DNA of 64,000 nt. It comes from an uncultured Alphaproteobacteria bacterium. Lineage in GTDB: Bacteria; Pseudomonadota; Alphaproteobacteria; Rhizobiales; Beijerinckiaceae. How positions within the stretch are numbered: the first letter of the stretch is position 1; every line of letters starts with the position of its first letter. A program made the translations under genes and the position numbers. The stretch lies in assembly GCA_937988775.1 (NCBI GenBank), contig CALKHP010000006.1, positions 62,001 through 126,000 of the forward strand, read 5' to 3'. Below, piece after piece: positions 49,714 to 58,404 of the stretch. The notes beneath the pieces are model-generated. The model ran no database searches, was not told the origin of the DNA, and saw only the letters and a program-made list of their open reading frames with translations.

Positions 49714-50589
49714 CTAATTCGACAAGCCATCCGCGAGATGCCGCAGCTTGTCCGGGTTGCGCACGATATAGATGCCGACGATGCGGCCGTCGCGAATGGC
49801 GAGCGCGGTGGTCTGCATGCCGTCATGCTCGCGCGTGACGAAGCCGGGCAGGCCGTTGACGAGGCCGTAGCGTAACAGTTCGGAGGCGTCGTAGCCGCGT
49901 TGCTGCGCCAGCCACAGATGCACCTTCATCACATCGTCGAGCCCGGTGACGACGCGTTTCGCGGCCGAGCGCTTGCCGCCGCCATCGGCATGCATGGTCA
50001 CGTCTGCCGCCAGCAGCGCCTGCAATTGCTGGACGTCGCCCCGGCGCGAGGCGGCGAAGAACGCCTCGGCGATGGCGAGCCCGCGCTCCTTCGGCACCGT
50101 GAAGCGCGATCGGGCCTCCTGCAGGTGGCTGCGCGCCCGGCTGGCGAGTTGCCGGCAGGCGGCGGGCGCGCGCCCGATCGTCTCGGCGATCTCGTCGAAG
50201 CCGACGGCGAACACGTCATGCAGCAGGAAGGCGGCGCGCTCGGCCGGCGACAGCCGCTCGAGCGCCACCATCAGCGGCAGGGTGATGTCGTCGATCTCGT
50301 CCTCACCCGTCTCGAATACCGGCTCCGGCAGCCACGGGCCGATATAGGTTTCGCGCCGGCGCCGGGCCGATTTCATCAGGTCGAGGCAAAGCCGTGTGAC
50401 GATGCGGCGCAGGAACGCTTCCGGCACCTGCACGCCGTCGCGATCGGTATCGAGCCAGCGCAGGAACGCGTCCTGCACCACGTCTTCGGCATCGGCGACC
50501 GAGCCGAGCATGCGATAGGCGATGCGCGTCAGTTTCGGACGCAGCGGGTCGAAACTCGCCGCCGCGTCCGGTTGCGGCATCGCCACCAT
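49714..50589 (-). CDS. ECF41-family RNA polymerase sigma factor with SnoaL-like C-terminal domain
   Basis: A sigma factor of about 291 residues. Region 2 includes AYRMLGSVADAEDVVQDAFL, region 4 LSPAERAAFLLHDVFAVGFDEIAETIG. The C-terminal third is a SnoaL-like domain with the ECF41 hallmarks WLPEP (linker), DGGGK and NPDKL. In this group the fused domain replaces an anti-sigma factor. The ATG at 50589 overlaps the stop of the upstream AhpD-like gene; a GTG three bases earlier is possible. Known ECF41 genes are coupled to such a partner. Confidence 0.93.
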   Translation of the reverse strand: MVAMPQPDAAASFDPLRPKLTRIAYRMLGSVADAEDVVQDAFLRWLDTDRDGVQVPEAFLRRIVTRLCLDLMKSARRRRETYIGPWLPEPVFETGEDEIDDITLPLMVALERLSPAERAAFLLHDVFAVGFDEIAETIGRAPAACRQLASRARSHLQEARSRFTVPKERGLAIAEAFFAASRRGDVQQLQALLAADVTMHADGGGKRSAAKRVVTGLDDVMKVHLWLAQQRGYDASELLRYGLVNGLPGFVTREHDGMQTTALAIRDGRIVGIYIVRNPDKLRHLADGLSN

Positions 50590-51047
50590 CACGCCGCCTT
50601 GCTGGCGCTACGTCCGGCAGGCGCGGTGCGGAACGCGACGTTGAGCCGGTTCCAGCTGTTGATCATCACGATCGCCATGGTCAGCTTGACCTGCTCCTCG
50701 TCGCTGAACGCAGCTTTCACCATGGCATAGACGTCGTCGGGCGCGCGCGTGGTCGCGACCAGCGTCAGCGATTCGGTCCAGGCAAGCGCCGCCCGTTCGC
50801 GCTCGCTGTAGAGCGGCGATTCGCGCCAGGCATTGAGCATGTAGATGCGCTCCTCGCTCTCGCCCAGCTTGCGCGCGTCGCGGGCATGCATGTCGAGGCA
50901 GAAGGCGCAGCCGTTGATCTGAGAGGCGCGCAGCTTGACCAGTTCCACCAGGTTTGGTTCGAGCCCGCTGGCGGCGACCGCCTGGCTCATGTCGAGCAGC
51001 GGCTTGATCAGCGTGGGCTTGGCGAAGAGGTTCAGTCTCGGTGTCAT
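50589..51047 (-). CDS. Carboxymuconolactone decarboxylase / AhpD-like protein
   Basis: A 152-residue protein of the AhpD fold. The redox motif is CAFCLDMHARDARKLGE (CxxC with the His three residues on, about residues 48-55). VELVKLRASQINGCAF and WRESPLYSERERAALAWTE are typical of the alkylhydroperoxidase-like subfamily. It is the upstream partner of the ECF41 gene and is preceded by a match to the ECF41 promoter. It may reduce peroxides or act on an unknown small molecule. Confidence 0.93.
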   Translation of the reverse strand: MTPRLNLFAKPTLIKPLLDMSQAVAASGLEPNLVELVKLRASQINGCAFCLDMHARDARKLGESEERIYMLNAWRESPLYSERERAALAWTESLTLVATTRAPDDVYAMVKAAFSDEEQVKLTMAIVMINSWNRLNVAFRTAPAGRSASKAA

Positions 51048-51083
51048 GATGTGTCCTTTGCAAGGTCTGTTTCCGCCCACCAT

Positions 51084-51110
51084 GACGAGACAGCTACGCC
51101 TGATGTGACA
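51084..51110 (-). promoter_or_regulatory. ECF41-type promoter of the AhpD-like/sigma operon
   Basis: On the minus strand TGTCACA (51104-51110), 16 bases, then CGTC (51084-51087): this agrees with the motif I recall for ECF41-dependent promoters, -35 TGTCACA and -10 CGTC with that spacing. It lies 37 bases upstream of the AhpD-like start, so the sigma factor should switch on its own operon. Confidence 0.8.
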
Positions 51111-51115
51111 GCGGC

Positions 51116-51131
51116 GCCAAAATTTTTTGGC
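51116..51131. promoter_or_regulatory. GCCAAAA/TTTTGGC palindrome in the divergent region
   Basis: A 16-bp dyad with 7-bp arms lies just upstream of the ECF41-type promoter and about 75 bases before the divergent secreted-protein gene. It could be an operator for either; the regulator is unknown. Confidence 0.35.
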
Positions 51132-51203
51132 ATTTTCTCCAAACCTGTCCCGTTCTGGAACATAATGGCGCGCGCCTCGTTTCCTGTGCAGGAGGAATCC
51201 GAC

Positions 51204-51626
51204 ATGAAATCCGCCTTTGGCCTCAAGCTGGCCGGCGCGATCGCCATGGCCTTCGCGCTCGTGCTGGCGACCGCGCCCGCCGCCTCGGCGCGCTCCGCTC
51301 ACCATCACCGCCATGCCCATTACGCGCGGCACGGCGATGCCGCCGTCGCCCGCGCCATGATGCTCGGCATGATGGGTATTGGCCTTGCCATCGCCAACAG
51401 CCAGCGTCGTGACTATTACGATGACTACTATTACGGCGATTACGGCTACCCGGCCTATTATGGCCATCGCCACCGCGGCTTCCGCCATTATCGCCACGGC
51501 CCGCGCTTTGGCGCGGTTCGCGGCGGCTTCGGACATCGCGGCTTCGGGCATCGCGGCATTGCCAGGGGCGCAGCCCATGGCCATGGCGGCTTCGGTCGGG
51601 GCGGCCACGGCATGCACCGTCGCTAG
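51204..51626 (+). CDS. Small secreted His/Gly/Tyr-rich protein
   Basis: A 140-residue protein. MKSAFGLKLAGAIAMAFALV starts a signal peptide ending APAASARSA. The mature part is biased: HHHRHAHYARH, a Met/Gly segment (RAMMLGMMGIGLAIANS), DYYDDYYYGDYGYP, then His/Arg/Gly repeats (GGFGHRGFGHRG) to the end. CAGGAGGA lies upstream of the ATG. Its His content suggests metal binding, but this is not shown. It is divergent from the ECF41 pair and ends before a terminator. Confidence 0.75.
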   Translation: MKSAFGLKLAGAIAMAFALVLATAPAASARSAHHHRHAHYARHGDAAVARAMMLGMMGIGLAIANSQRRDYYDDYYYGDYGYPAYYGHRHRGFRHYRHGPRFGAVRGGFGHRGFGHRGIARGAAHGHGGFGRGGHGMHRR

Positions 51627-51701
51627 AGCAAATTATGGGTGCGGAGCGAAGCTCGCAGCAGACGAACCTGCTCCAACCCTTCGCGCTTGCGCCCAAAACG
51701 G

Positions 51702-51732
51702 AAAAGCCGCCGGTTCGCGACCGGCGGCTTTT
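51702..51732. terminator. Bidirectional rho-independent terminator
   Basis: Arms AAAAGCCGCCGG (51702-51713) and CCGGCGGCTTTT (51721-51732) are perfect complements around a seven-base loop, with T-runs readable on both strands. It separates the secreted-protein gene from the convergent atp operon. Confidence 0.9.
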
Positions 51733-51778
51733 GCCTTGATGTCTTGGGTCAGCCCGGAGGCCTGATGGCCTCGCGTGC

Positions 51779-52258
51779 TCAGTTCAGCCTGGATTTGACC
51801 TCGGCGATGCCTTCGGCGATCAGGCCGTCGGCGCTGGCCTTGCCGGTTGCGCCGCGCATGATCGTCTCGGCCACCTTGATCGCGGCGTCGGCGGCGCTGG
51901 CGCGCACTTCCGCCGTGGCCTGGGTCTCGGCCTGAGCGATCTTCTGCTCGGCCTGCACCGTGCGGCGGGCGACGAACTCCTTGAGCTTGGCTTCCGCCTC
52001 GGCCTTCATGCGGGCGGCTTCATCCTGGGCATCCTGGATGATCGCCTGGGCTTCGGCTTCGGCGCCGGCACGCTTGGCCTCGAATTCGCGCAGCAGCTTT
52101 TCGGCTTCCACGCGCAGGCGGGTCGCTTCCTCGAGCTCCTTGGCGATGCGCGAGGACCGTGCGTCCAGCCCCTTGACGATCATCTTGGGTGCGCCCGACC
52201 AGACGAACACCCCGACGAAGATCAGGAAGGAAATTGCGACCCAGAGTTCTGCGGACAT
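51779..52258 (-). CDS. atpF: F0F1 ATP synthase subunit b
   Basis: A 159-residue subunit with one N-terminal helix (LWVAISFLIFVGVFVWSG) and a long charged coiled coil (KELEEATRLRVEAEKLLREF onward) that links F0 to F1. It is the last gene of atpI-atpB-atpE-atpF'-atpF, the order of the separate alphaproteobacterial F0 operon. Its length matches the family. Confidence 0.95.
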   Translation of the reverse strand: MSAELWVAISFLIFVGVFVWSGAPKMIVKGLDARSSRIAKELEEATRLRVEAEKLLREFEAKRAGAEAEAQAIIQDAQDEAARMKAEAEAKLKEFVARRTVQAEQKIAQAETQATAEVRASAADAAIKVAETIMRGATGKASADGLIAEGIAEVKSRLN

Positions 52259-52289
52259 GCCTGAGTTAACTCCTTGAACCCGCGAAGGA

Positions 52290-52838
52290 TCAGTTCTTCA
52301 GCGTGGCGGCGAGGGCCGATTTCAGCACGTCACCGGATGGTGCCTTGCCGGTCAGGCGCTCGATGATGGCCGAAGCCGCATCCGACGCGATCGACGACAC
52401 GTTGGTCAGAGCCGCCGCCTTGGTCGTGGCGATGGTTGCTTCCGCCGCCGCGATCTTCGCGGCGACATCGGCCTCCACGCCGTGACGCGTCTGGCTCATC
52501 TCGGCGTTGGCGTCGTCCTTGGCCTTCTGGCCGATGGCCTGCGCATTCAGCTTCGCCTTGGCGAGAGCCTGTTCGTAGGCCAGGCCCGCCTCCTGCGCCT
52601 TCTTCTGCATCACGGTAGCCTGCTCGAGGTCACCGTCGATCTTGGTCGCCCGATGCTCCAGGATGCCGGCCATGCGTGGCAGCGCAACGCGCGACATCAG
52701 GATATACAGGAAGCCGAAGCTGATGGTGAGCCAGAACAGCTGCGAGGCATACCACGTCGTATCGAACGGCGGGAATGCCGCGCCGCCATGGCCGGCGTTC
52801 TCGGCCGCCTGGGCCGAACTGATGAAGAAGGACAGCAT
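52290..52838 (-). CDS. F0F1 ATP synthase subunit b'
   Basis: A 182-residue second stator subunit typical of Alphaproteobacteria and photosynthetic bacteria. After a hydrophilic start with AAENAGHGGAAFPPFD comes one helix (QLFWLTISFGFLYILMSRVA) and a coiled coil. It forms a heterodimer with subunit b. It lies between the c and b genes. Confidence 0.94.
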   Translation of the reverse strand: MLSFFISSAQAAENAGHGGAAFPPFDTTWYASQLFWLTISFGFLYILMSRVALPRMAGILEHRATKIDGDLEQATVMQKKAQEAGLAYEQALAKAKLNAQAIGQKAKDDANAEMSQTRHGVEADVAAKIAAAEATIATTKAAALTNVSSIASDAASAIIERLTGKAPSGDVLKSALAATLKN

Positions 52839-52870
52839 GCTGATGATCCTGGCTAACGCGGGAAGCGTGA

Positions 52871-53098
52871 TCAGGCGACGAACAGCAGGATCAGCGCGAC
52901 GACGAACGCGAAGATGCCGAGACCTTCGGCCAGCGCCGCGCCGATGAAGGCACGCGGAAGCTGCCCGTCGGCGGCCGACGGATTGCGCAGGGCGCCCGAC
53001 AGATAGCTGCCGAAAATCTGGCCGACGCCGATGGCGGCGGCGCCCATGCCGATGGCGGCGATACCAGCACCGAGAAGCTTTGCTGCTGCCGGATCCAT
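52871..53098 (-). CDS. atpE: F0F1 ATP synthase subunit c
   Basis: A 75-residue, two-helix proteolipid forming the rotating ring. The ATG at 53098 gives MDPAAAKLLGAGIAAIGMGA. The loop is ALRNPSA and the proton-carrying carboxylate is in AALAEGLGIFAFVVALILLF (Glu about residue 57). An upstream in-frame start is ignored because it adds non-family residues. Confidence 0.97.
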   Translation of the reverse strand: MDPAAAKLLGAGIAAIGMGAAAIGVGQIFGSYLSGALRNPSAADGQLPRAFIGAALAEGLGIFAFVVALILLFVA

Positions 53099-53164
53099 GT
53101 TGAACTCCTTAAGATTAGGTTGTCGCTTGCGCGTGGTTGGCAAGTGGTTGGAAAGAGCGGGCCG

Positions 53165-53929
53165 TCAGTGGCCCGGGTGAAGCGCATCGTTGAGATAGAT
53201 GCAGGTCAGGATCGCGAACACGAAGGCCTGCAGGCCGCAGACGAGCAGTTCGAGAGCACTGATCGCGACCATCGCGAGCAGGGGCAGGGGCGCCAGCACC
53301 GCCCAGCCGCCGGCCGCCGACAGCATGATGATGAAGCCGGCGAACACCTTGAGCGCGATGTGGCCCGCCAGCATGTTGGCGAACAGACGCATCGACAGGC
53401 TGACCGGACGGGAGAGGAACGAGACCATCTCGATCAGGCTGATGAAGGGCAGCAGCAGTTTCGGCACGCCCGGCGGCACGAACAGGCCGAAGAAATGGCC
53501 GCCATGGCGGATCATGCCGTAGATCACCACGGTCAGTATCACCAGCATCGCGAAGGCGAAGGTGACGATGATGTGGCTGGTGACGGTGAACGCGCCGGGG
53601 ATCAGCCCCATATAGTTCGAGATGGTGATGAAGATGAACAGCGAGAACACCAGCGGCAGGAAGCGCAGGCCGTCCTTGCCGGTCGTCGAGACGACGGTAT
53701 CGGCCGTGAACTCGTAGAACAGTTCCATCGCCGCTTGCAGCCGGCCCGGAACCACCGCGCGCTTGCGCGTGCCGTACAGCATCAGCACGCAGGCGATGCC
53801 GACGACGATGAACATGTACAGCGAGGCGTTGGTGAAGGAGTAATCGTGCCCGAGAATCTCGATCTTCCCGCTGAGCGGGACGATCTGAAACTGGTGGATC
53901 GGGTCGATGACCTTTTCGGTCGCAGCCAC
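53165..53929 (-). CDS. atpB: F0F1 ATP synthase subunit a
   Basis: The 254-residue proton-channel subunit with five or six helices. It is read from GTG 53929 (VAATEKVIDPIHQFQIVPLS) because an ACGAGG site lies about five bases upstream; a TTG at 53944 is an alternative. The essential Arg is in RPVSLSMRLFANMLAGHIAL, and LLVCGLQAFVFAILTCIYLN closes the C-terminus. Confidence 0.96.
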   Translation of the reverse strand: MAATEKVIDPIHQFQIVPLSGKIEILGHDYSFTNASLYMFIVVGIACVLMLYGTRKRAVVPGRLQAAMELFYEFTADTVVSTTGKDGLRFLPLVFSLFIFITISNYMGLIPGAFTVTSHIIVTFAFAMLVILTVVIYGMIRHGGHFFGLFVPPGVPKLLLPFISLIEMVSFLSRPVSLSMRLFANMLAGHIALKVFAGFIIMLSAAGGWAVLAPLPLLAMVAISALELLVCGLQAFVFAILTCIYLNDALHPGH

Positions 53930-53968
53930 TTTAACCTCGTCCAATCGAATGCAGGCGCAAATGCCACA

Positions 53969-54331
53969 CTACCGCCCATCGTCCTGTCGCGGGCTCGAAG
54001 GCCGGGCGGCAAGACGGTAGACGTTCCAAAAGCCGGAAGCCGTGCCGAGGATCAGCATGCCAATCAAGGCAAATGGCGCTGTCCCAAGCCACTTGTCGAA
54101 TTGCCACCCAAGCAGCGCACCGACAATCACCCCCGCGACAAATTCGGACACGACGCGAAACGCCGCGGACATGGCCTTACCTGTTGCGGCCCCGGAACTA
54201 GCCGCTCCGGCGTCATCATGCAAGCCACCTTTCGCAGATGCCGCTCGTTTTGCCTCCAGCGAGCCCGACAATTCGGCCAGCCGTGCTTTCAAAGCCGCAT
54301 CTTCGTCGTGCTTGTGGTCCGCCGTGCCCAA
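53969..54331 (-). CDS. atpI: ATP synthase accessory protein AtpI
   Basis: A protein of about 120 residues read from TTG 54331 (LGTADHKHDEDAALKARLAE), which has GGGAG eight bases upstream and gives the usual size; the frame remains open to a GTG at 54430 without a good ribosome site. A charged N-terminal part precedes two helices (VVSEFVAGVIVGALLGWQFD and FALIGMLILGTASGFWNVYR). AtpI helps assemble the c ring and heads the F0 operon. Confidence 0.9.
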   Translation of the reverse strand: MGTADHKHDEDAALKARLAELSGSLEAKRAASAKGGLHDDAGAASSGAATGKAMSAAFRVVSEFVAGVIVGALLGWQFDKWLGTAPFALIGMLILGTASGFWNVYRLAARPSSPRQDDGR

Positions 54332-54509
54332 ATCCGTGTCTCCCGCCAGGGCGGCTGCTTCGGGCCGTGGCGCCGCGCCGGGCGTGTTGGCGAGAAAGTC
54401 CCGAATTGGCGCAAACCGGGCGGCTCTCACTAATTCAATGAATTTTCTCGATAATCCCGAGACGGAGCGGGCTCGCGACAGGCGAACGCGCCCCAGTCAA
54501 ACCGCGCGC

Positions 54510-54538
54510 ACCATATTTTCGCCCGGGCCCGCTGTCAA
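54510..54538 (-). promoter_or_regulatory. Predicted promoter of the F0 ATP synthase operon
   Basis: On the minus strand a perfect TTGACA (54533-54538), a 17-base spacer and TATGGT (54510-54515) lie upstream of atpI. This is the best sigma-70-type match seen in the window. Confidence 0.65.
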
Positions 54539-54605
54539 GAACAGCAGTCGCCTCATAAGTGATTGTTTTGGCGTCCTTATTTCGGCCTGATTCGGGAGGC
54601 GCGCT

Positions 54606-57600
54606 TCAGCCGGCCTCGGCCAGTTCCGCCGCCGCCTCGAGATCGACCGAGACCAACTGGCTCACGCCGCGTTCGGCCATCGTCACGCCGAACAGCCGGT
54701 CCATGCGCGCCATGGTAATCGGGTTGTGGGAAATCACGATGAAACGCGTTTCGGTCGTCGCACGCATTTCGTCGAGCAGGTCGCAGAGCCGCTCGACATT
54801 ATGGTCGTCGAGCGGCGCGTCGATCTCGTCCAGCACGCAGACCGGCGACGGGTTGGTGAGAAACACCGCGAAAATCAGCGCGATCGCCGTCAGCGCCTGC
54901 TCGCCGCCCGAGAGCAGCGTCAGCACCTGCGGCTTCTTGCCCGGCGGGCGGGCATAGATTTCGAGCCCGGCATCGAGCGGATCGTCGCTCTCGACCAATT
55001 GCAATTCGGCGCTGCCACCGCCGAACAGCGTCGTGAACAGGCGCTGGAACGCGCTGTTGACGTTGTCGAAGGCGGCCAGCAGCCGCTCGCGCCCCTCGGC
55101 ATTGAGATTCTGGATCGCCCGGCGCAGCTTGCCGATCGCTTCCGTCAGGTCGTTGCGCTCGGTGGTCAGCCCGTCGCGCCGGCTCTCGACCTCCTGCAAC
55201 TCGTCATCGGCGCGCAGGTTGACGCCGCCGAGCCGCTCGCGTTCGCGGCGGAGCGCCGCGACGCGCTCCTCGACCTCGCGCAGCGGCGGCAAATCGCCGC
55301 GATCCGATTCGATTCCCGCCAGCCGCGGCAATTCGCTGAGCGAGGCGTCGAGCGTCTCGACGATGATGCGGCCGGTATCTTCCAGTTTGGCGCGGGCCGC
55401 TTCCATCAGCGCCTCGGTGCGGGCGCGCGCCTCGCGTGCTTCGCTGAGGCCGGCGAGCGCCGCCTTCGCCGTCCGGTCCGCGTCCAGCCGCCGGCTTTCG
55501 GCGACGGCGCGCGCGTCGCCCGCCTCGCGCAAGGCGGCCTCGGCCACCTCCATCTCGCCCGTCAGGGCGCGCCGGCGTGCGGCGAGCGCGGCGGGGGCTT
55601 CCTCCAGCGCTTCCCGTTCGCGCGTGATCTCGGCCTCGCGCGCCTCGATCGCCTGGCGGCGCTCGGTGGTCAGGCCCTGACGCTCGCGCCAGGCGGCTGT
55701 TTCACGCGCGATGGTGGCGAGGCGCTGCTGGCGCAGCTCCTCCTCGCGCCGGGCGCCTTGCAGGGTCGCGCGCGCTTCGGCGGCGTCCGTGCGGCGTTCC
55801 GCCACAGCCGCCTGCCGCTCGGCGATGATGGCGCGCAGCGCGCCATCCGGCTGGAACCCCTCGAGCGCGGCTTGCGCGCGCTGGTGCTCGGCGCGGCCTG
55901 CGTCGCGGTTGACGGCGAGCCCCTTGGCCGTCTCCTCAAGCGCCGCGATGCGCGCCATCGTCTCGGCGTGCCGGCGCTCGGCCGCCGCCAGCGTCTCGCG
56001 CGCGCTGTCCTGCGCGCGCCGCGCCTGCCGGGCCGCCTCGCGTGCTTGCGCTTCGGCCGCGCCGGCCTGTTTCACGGCGGCGAGGCGGGTCTCCATCTCG
56101 CGGCGCTCGCTGGCGAGCGCGCCTTGCGCTTCAGTCGCCGCCTTGTCGAGATCGTGCAGGCGGTTGCGCTCGTCGAGGCGGCGCGCCGCCGCGGTCGGCG
56201 CTTCGGCCGCCGCCGTCAGCCCGTCCCAGCGCCACAGGTCGCCCTCCTGCGAGACGAGGCGCTGGCCGGGCTTGAGCAGCAGCCTGAGCCGTGGTCCGTC
56301 GCCGCGCGTCACGACGCCGATCTGGTCGAGCCGGCGCTTGAGGGCGGCGGGGGCCTGCACATGGGCCGAGAGCGCGCCGATGCCATGCGGCAGCGCCGGA
56401 TCGGCGCCCGCCTCGGTTTCGAGCCAGTGCAGCGGCGCGGTCGGCGCGGTCGAGGCCTCGAGATCGTCGCCGAGCGCCGCGCCGAGCGCGATTTCGTAGC
56501 CCTTGGCGGCGGTGATCTGGTCGAGCACCGACGGCCACATGTCGCTGGTGCCGCTGTCGAGCAGCTTGCGCAGTGTGCGCAACTCGGTGTCGAGGCGCTG
56601 GCTCTGGCGCTCGGCCTCGCTCAGGCGCGGGCGTTGCCGCGCTTCCGCCTGCCGCGCGGCGGCGAGCGCTGCCTCAGCGGCGGCCGCCTCGGCCTCGCCG
56701 GCGGCGACAGCGGTCGCGGCCTGCGCGGCGGTTTGCGCCAGCGCGGCCATGTCCGGCCCGTGGCCGGCAGCGGCGAGCGCGGCGAGTTGGCGTTCGGCCT
56801 CGGCAAGCTGGGCCTCGGCGCGGGTCAGGCGCTGCGAGGCATCATGGGCCGCGCGTTCCGCCGCCTGCCGGCGCGCGTTCAGTTCGGCGAGCGCCTGTTG
56901 TCCGTCGCCGAGCGCCTTTTCCTCACGCGCCAGCGCCTGCTCGGCCGCCTCGAGCCGGGCGGCGAGCGCGGCCTGCTCCTGCGGCCCATGCCGGGCGGTG
57001 GCAAGGCTTGCCTCTTCGGCACTGAGCGCATCGAGCGCGCGCGCCGCGTCCTGCGCCAGATGCGCCTCGCGCTCGCGGTCGCGCTGCAACTCTTGCAGGC
57101 GGCGCGCGAGGTCCGCGCCGCGCTCCTTGATGCGGGCCTCCTCGCCGTCGATCTGCTCGCGCGCCAGCCGCAGGCGCTGCAAGGCGGCGCCGCGCTCGGC
57201 TTCGCGCTGGCGCAGCGGCTCCATCTCATGCTCGGCGACGGCCAGCGCGCGCGCCGCCTCGCCCTGCCGGCTGGTGCGTTCCGCCACAAGGCGCGTGTCG
57301 AGATCGAGTTGCCGTTCGGCGTCCTTGAGGGCGGCGCCCGCTTCGGCGAGGCCGAGATAGAATACCAGCGCCTCGTGCTTGCGGATCTCGGCCGAGATCG
57401 CCCGGTAGCGCGTCGCCTGGCGCGCCTGTTTCGACAGGCTGTCGATCTGCTCGCCGAGATGGCGCATCACGTCGTCGAGGCGCAGCAGGTTGTCCTCGGC
57501 CGCCCGCAGGCGAAGCTCGGCCTCGTGCCGGCGCGAATACAGGCCGGCAATGCCGGCGGCATCCTCCAGGATACGGCGGCGCTGCTGCGGCTTGGCGGCG

Positions 57601-58058
57601 ATGATCTCGCCGATCTGCCCCTGCCGGACCAGCGCCGGCGAGCGCGCGCCGCTGGCGGCATCGGCGAACAGCAACTGCACGTCGCGCGCGCGCACCTCGC
57701 GGCCGTTGATGCGGTAGGTCGAGCCTTCCTCGCGCTCGATGCGGCGCGAGATTTCCAGCATGTCGGCGTCGTTGAACATTGCCGGCGCCAGCTTGTCGGC
57801 GTTGTTGATGGTCAGCAGCACTTCCGCGACGTTGCGCGAGGGCCGGTTGCCGCTGCCGGAGAAGATCACGTCGTCCATGCCCGAGGCGCGCATGGATTTA
57901 TGCGAGGTCTCGCCCATCACCCAGCGCAGCGCCTCGACGAGGTTCGACTTGCCGCAGCCGTTCGGGCCGACCACGCCGGTCAGGCCGCGCTCGATCATGA
58001 ACTCGGTCTGGTCGACGAAGGTCTTGAAGCCGATGATCTTGAGCCGCTCGAACTTCAT
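54606..58058 (-). CDS. smc: Chromosome segregation protein SMC
   Basis: A 1150-residue SMC ATPase that compacts and helps separate chromosomes. The ATG at 58058 gives MKFERLKIIGFKTFVDQTEF, the universal start. Walker A is VVGPNGCGKSNLVEALRWVM (about residues 30-49). Two long Ala/Arg/Glu-rich coiled coils flank a hinge with SALSAHVQAPAAL-like sequence near residue 550. The C-terminal head has LTLLSGGEQALTAIALIFAV and Walker B VCVLDEIDAPLDDHNVERLC. It is followed by the atp promoter. Confidence 0.97.
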   Translation of the reverse strand: MKFERLKIIGFKTFVDQTEFMIERGLTGVVGPNGCGKSNLVEALRWVMGETSHKSMRASGMDDVIFSGSGNRPSRNVAEVLLTINNADKLAPAMFNDADMLEISRRIEREEGSTYRINGREVRARDVQLLFADAASGARSPALVRQGQIGEIIAAKPQQRRRILEDAAGIAGLYSRRHEAELRLRAAEDNLLRLDDVMRHLGEQIDSLSKQARQATRYRAISAEIRKHEALVFYLGLAEAGAALKDAERQLDLDTRLVAERTSRQGEAARALAVAEHEMEPLRQREAERGAALQRLRLAREQIDGEEARIKERGADLARRLQELQRDREREAHLAQDAARALDALSAEEASLATARHGPQEQAALAARLEAAEQALAREEKALGDGQQALAELNARRQAAERAAHDASQRLTRAEAQLAEAERQLAALAAAGHGPDMAALAQTAAQAATAVAAGEAEAAAAEAALAAARQAEARQRPRLSEAERQSQRLDTELRTLRKLLDSGTSDMWPSVLDQITAAKGYEIALGAALGDDLEASTAPTAPLHWLETEAGADPALPHGIGALSAHVQAPAALKRRLDQIGVVTRGDGPRLRLLLKPGQRLVSQEGDLWRWDGLTAAAEAPTAAARRLDERNRLHDLDKAATEAQGALASERREMETRLAAVKQAGAAEAQAREAARQARRAQDSARETLAAAERRHAETMARIAALEETAKGLAVNRDAGRAEHQRAQAALEGFQPDGALRAIIAERQAAVAERRTDAAEARATLQGARREEELRQQRLATIARETAAWRERQGLTTERRQAIEAREAEITREREALEEAPAALAARRRALTGEMEVAEAALREAGDARAVAESRRLDADRTAKAALAGLSEAREARARTEALMEAARAKLEDTGRIIVETLDASLSELPRLAGIESDRGDLPPLREVEERVAALRRERERLGGVNLRADDELQEVESRRDGLTTERNDLTEAIGKLRRAIQNLNAEGRERLLAAFDNVNSAFQRLFTTLFGGGSAELQLVESDDPLDAGLEIYARPPGKKPQVLTLLSGGEQALTAIALIFAVFLTNPSPVCVLDEIDAPLDDHNVERLCDLLDEMRATTETRFIVISHNPITMARMDRLFGVTMAERGVSQLVSVDLEAAAELAEAG

Positions 58059-58258
58059 CTTGCTCCCGCGCTTCCCCCGGCGGGCGAAAGCCTCGATCTC
58101 CTTCATGCGCCGGCCGCGGGCAGACGCACGCGCGGCCGACTGCGTCAGAAATTGCCGGGCTTTTCAAGCACGTCGTGTGTTTTTCCTGTGCGCAAACGGG
58201 TTGGTGCGTGTTTGGAGGCCGGAGCATCCTCATGCGGACGGCGCTCCTCCACACCGTC

Positions 58259-58343
58259 ATGGGCCGGTCGAGCCGGCCCATGACGGTGGAGGAATGAGCA
58301 CCAAACCCTATCAAGCCGTCATCGGCGGACTTGATCCGCCGAT
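58259..58343. repeat. Composite double-hairpin repeat, copy 4 (reversed)
   Basis: ATGGGCCGG...CCGGCCCAT (58259-58281) is followed after 39 bases by ATCGGCGGACT...CCGAT (58321-58343), the mirror order of copies 1-3. The 346-base gap between smc and dsbA (58059-58404) otherwise shows no gene. Confidence 0.8.
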
Positions 58344-58404
58344 CCCGCTTCGGAAGAGCGCCATCGCTCGTCTTGGTCTTGGTCTTGGGCCAGAGGCCCG
58401 GCCG

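Noticed and set aside
54726..58283. 1185-codon open frame antisense to smc
   Set aside because: It mirrors the codon bias of a GC-rich Ala/Arg/Glu coiled-coil gene; the smc frame is unmistakable and the antisense product has no recognisable domain.
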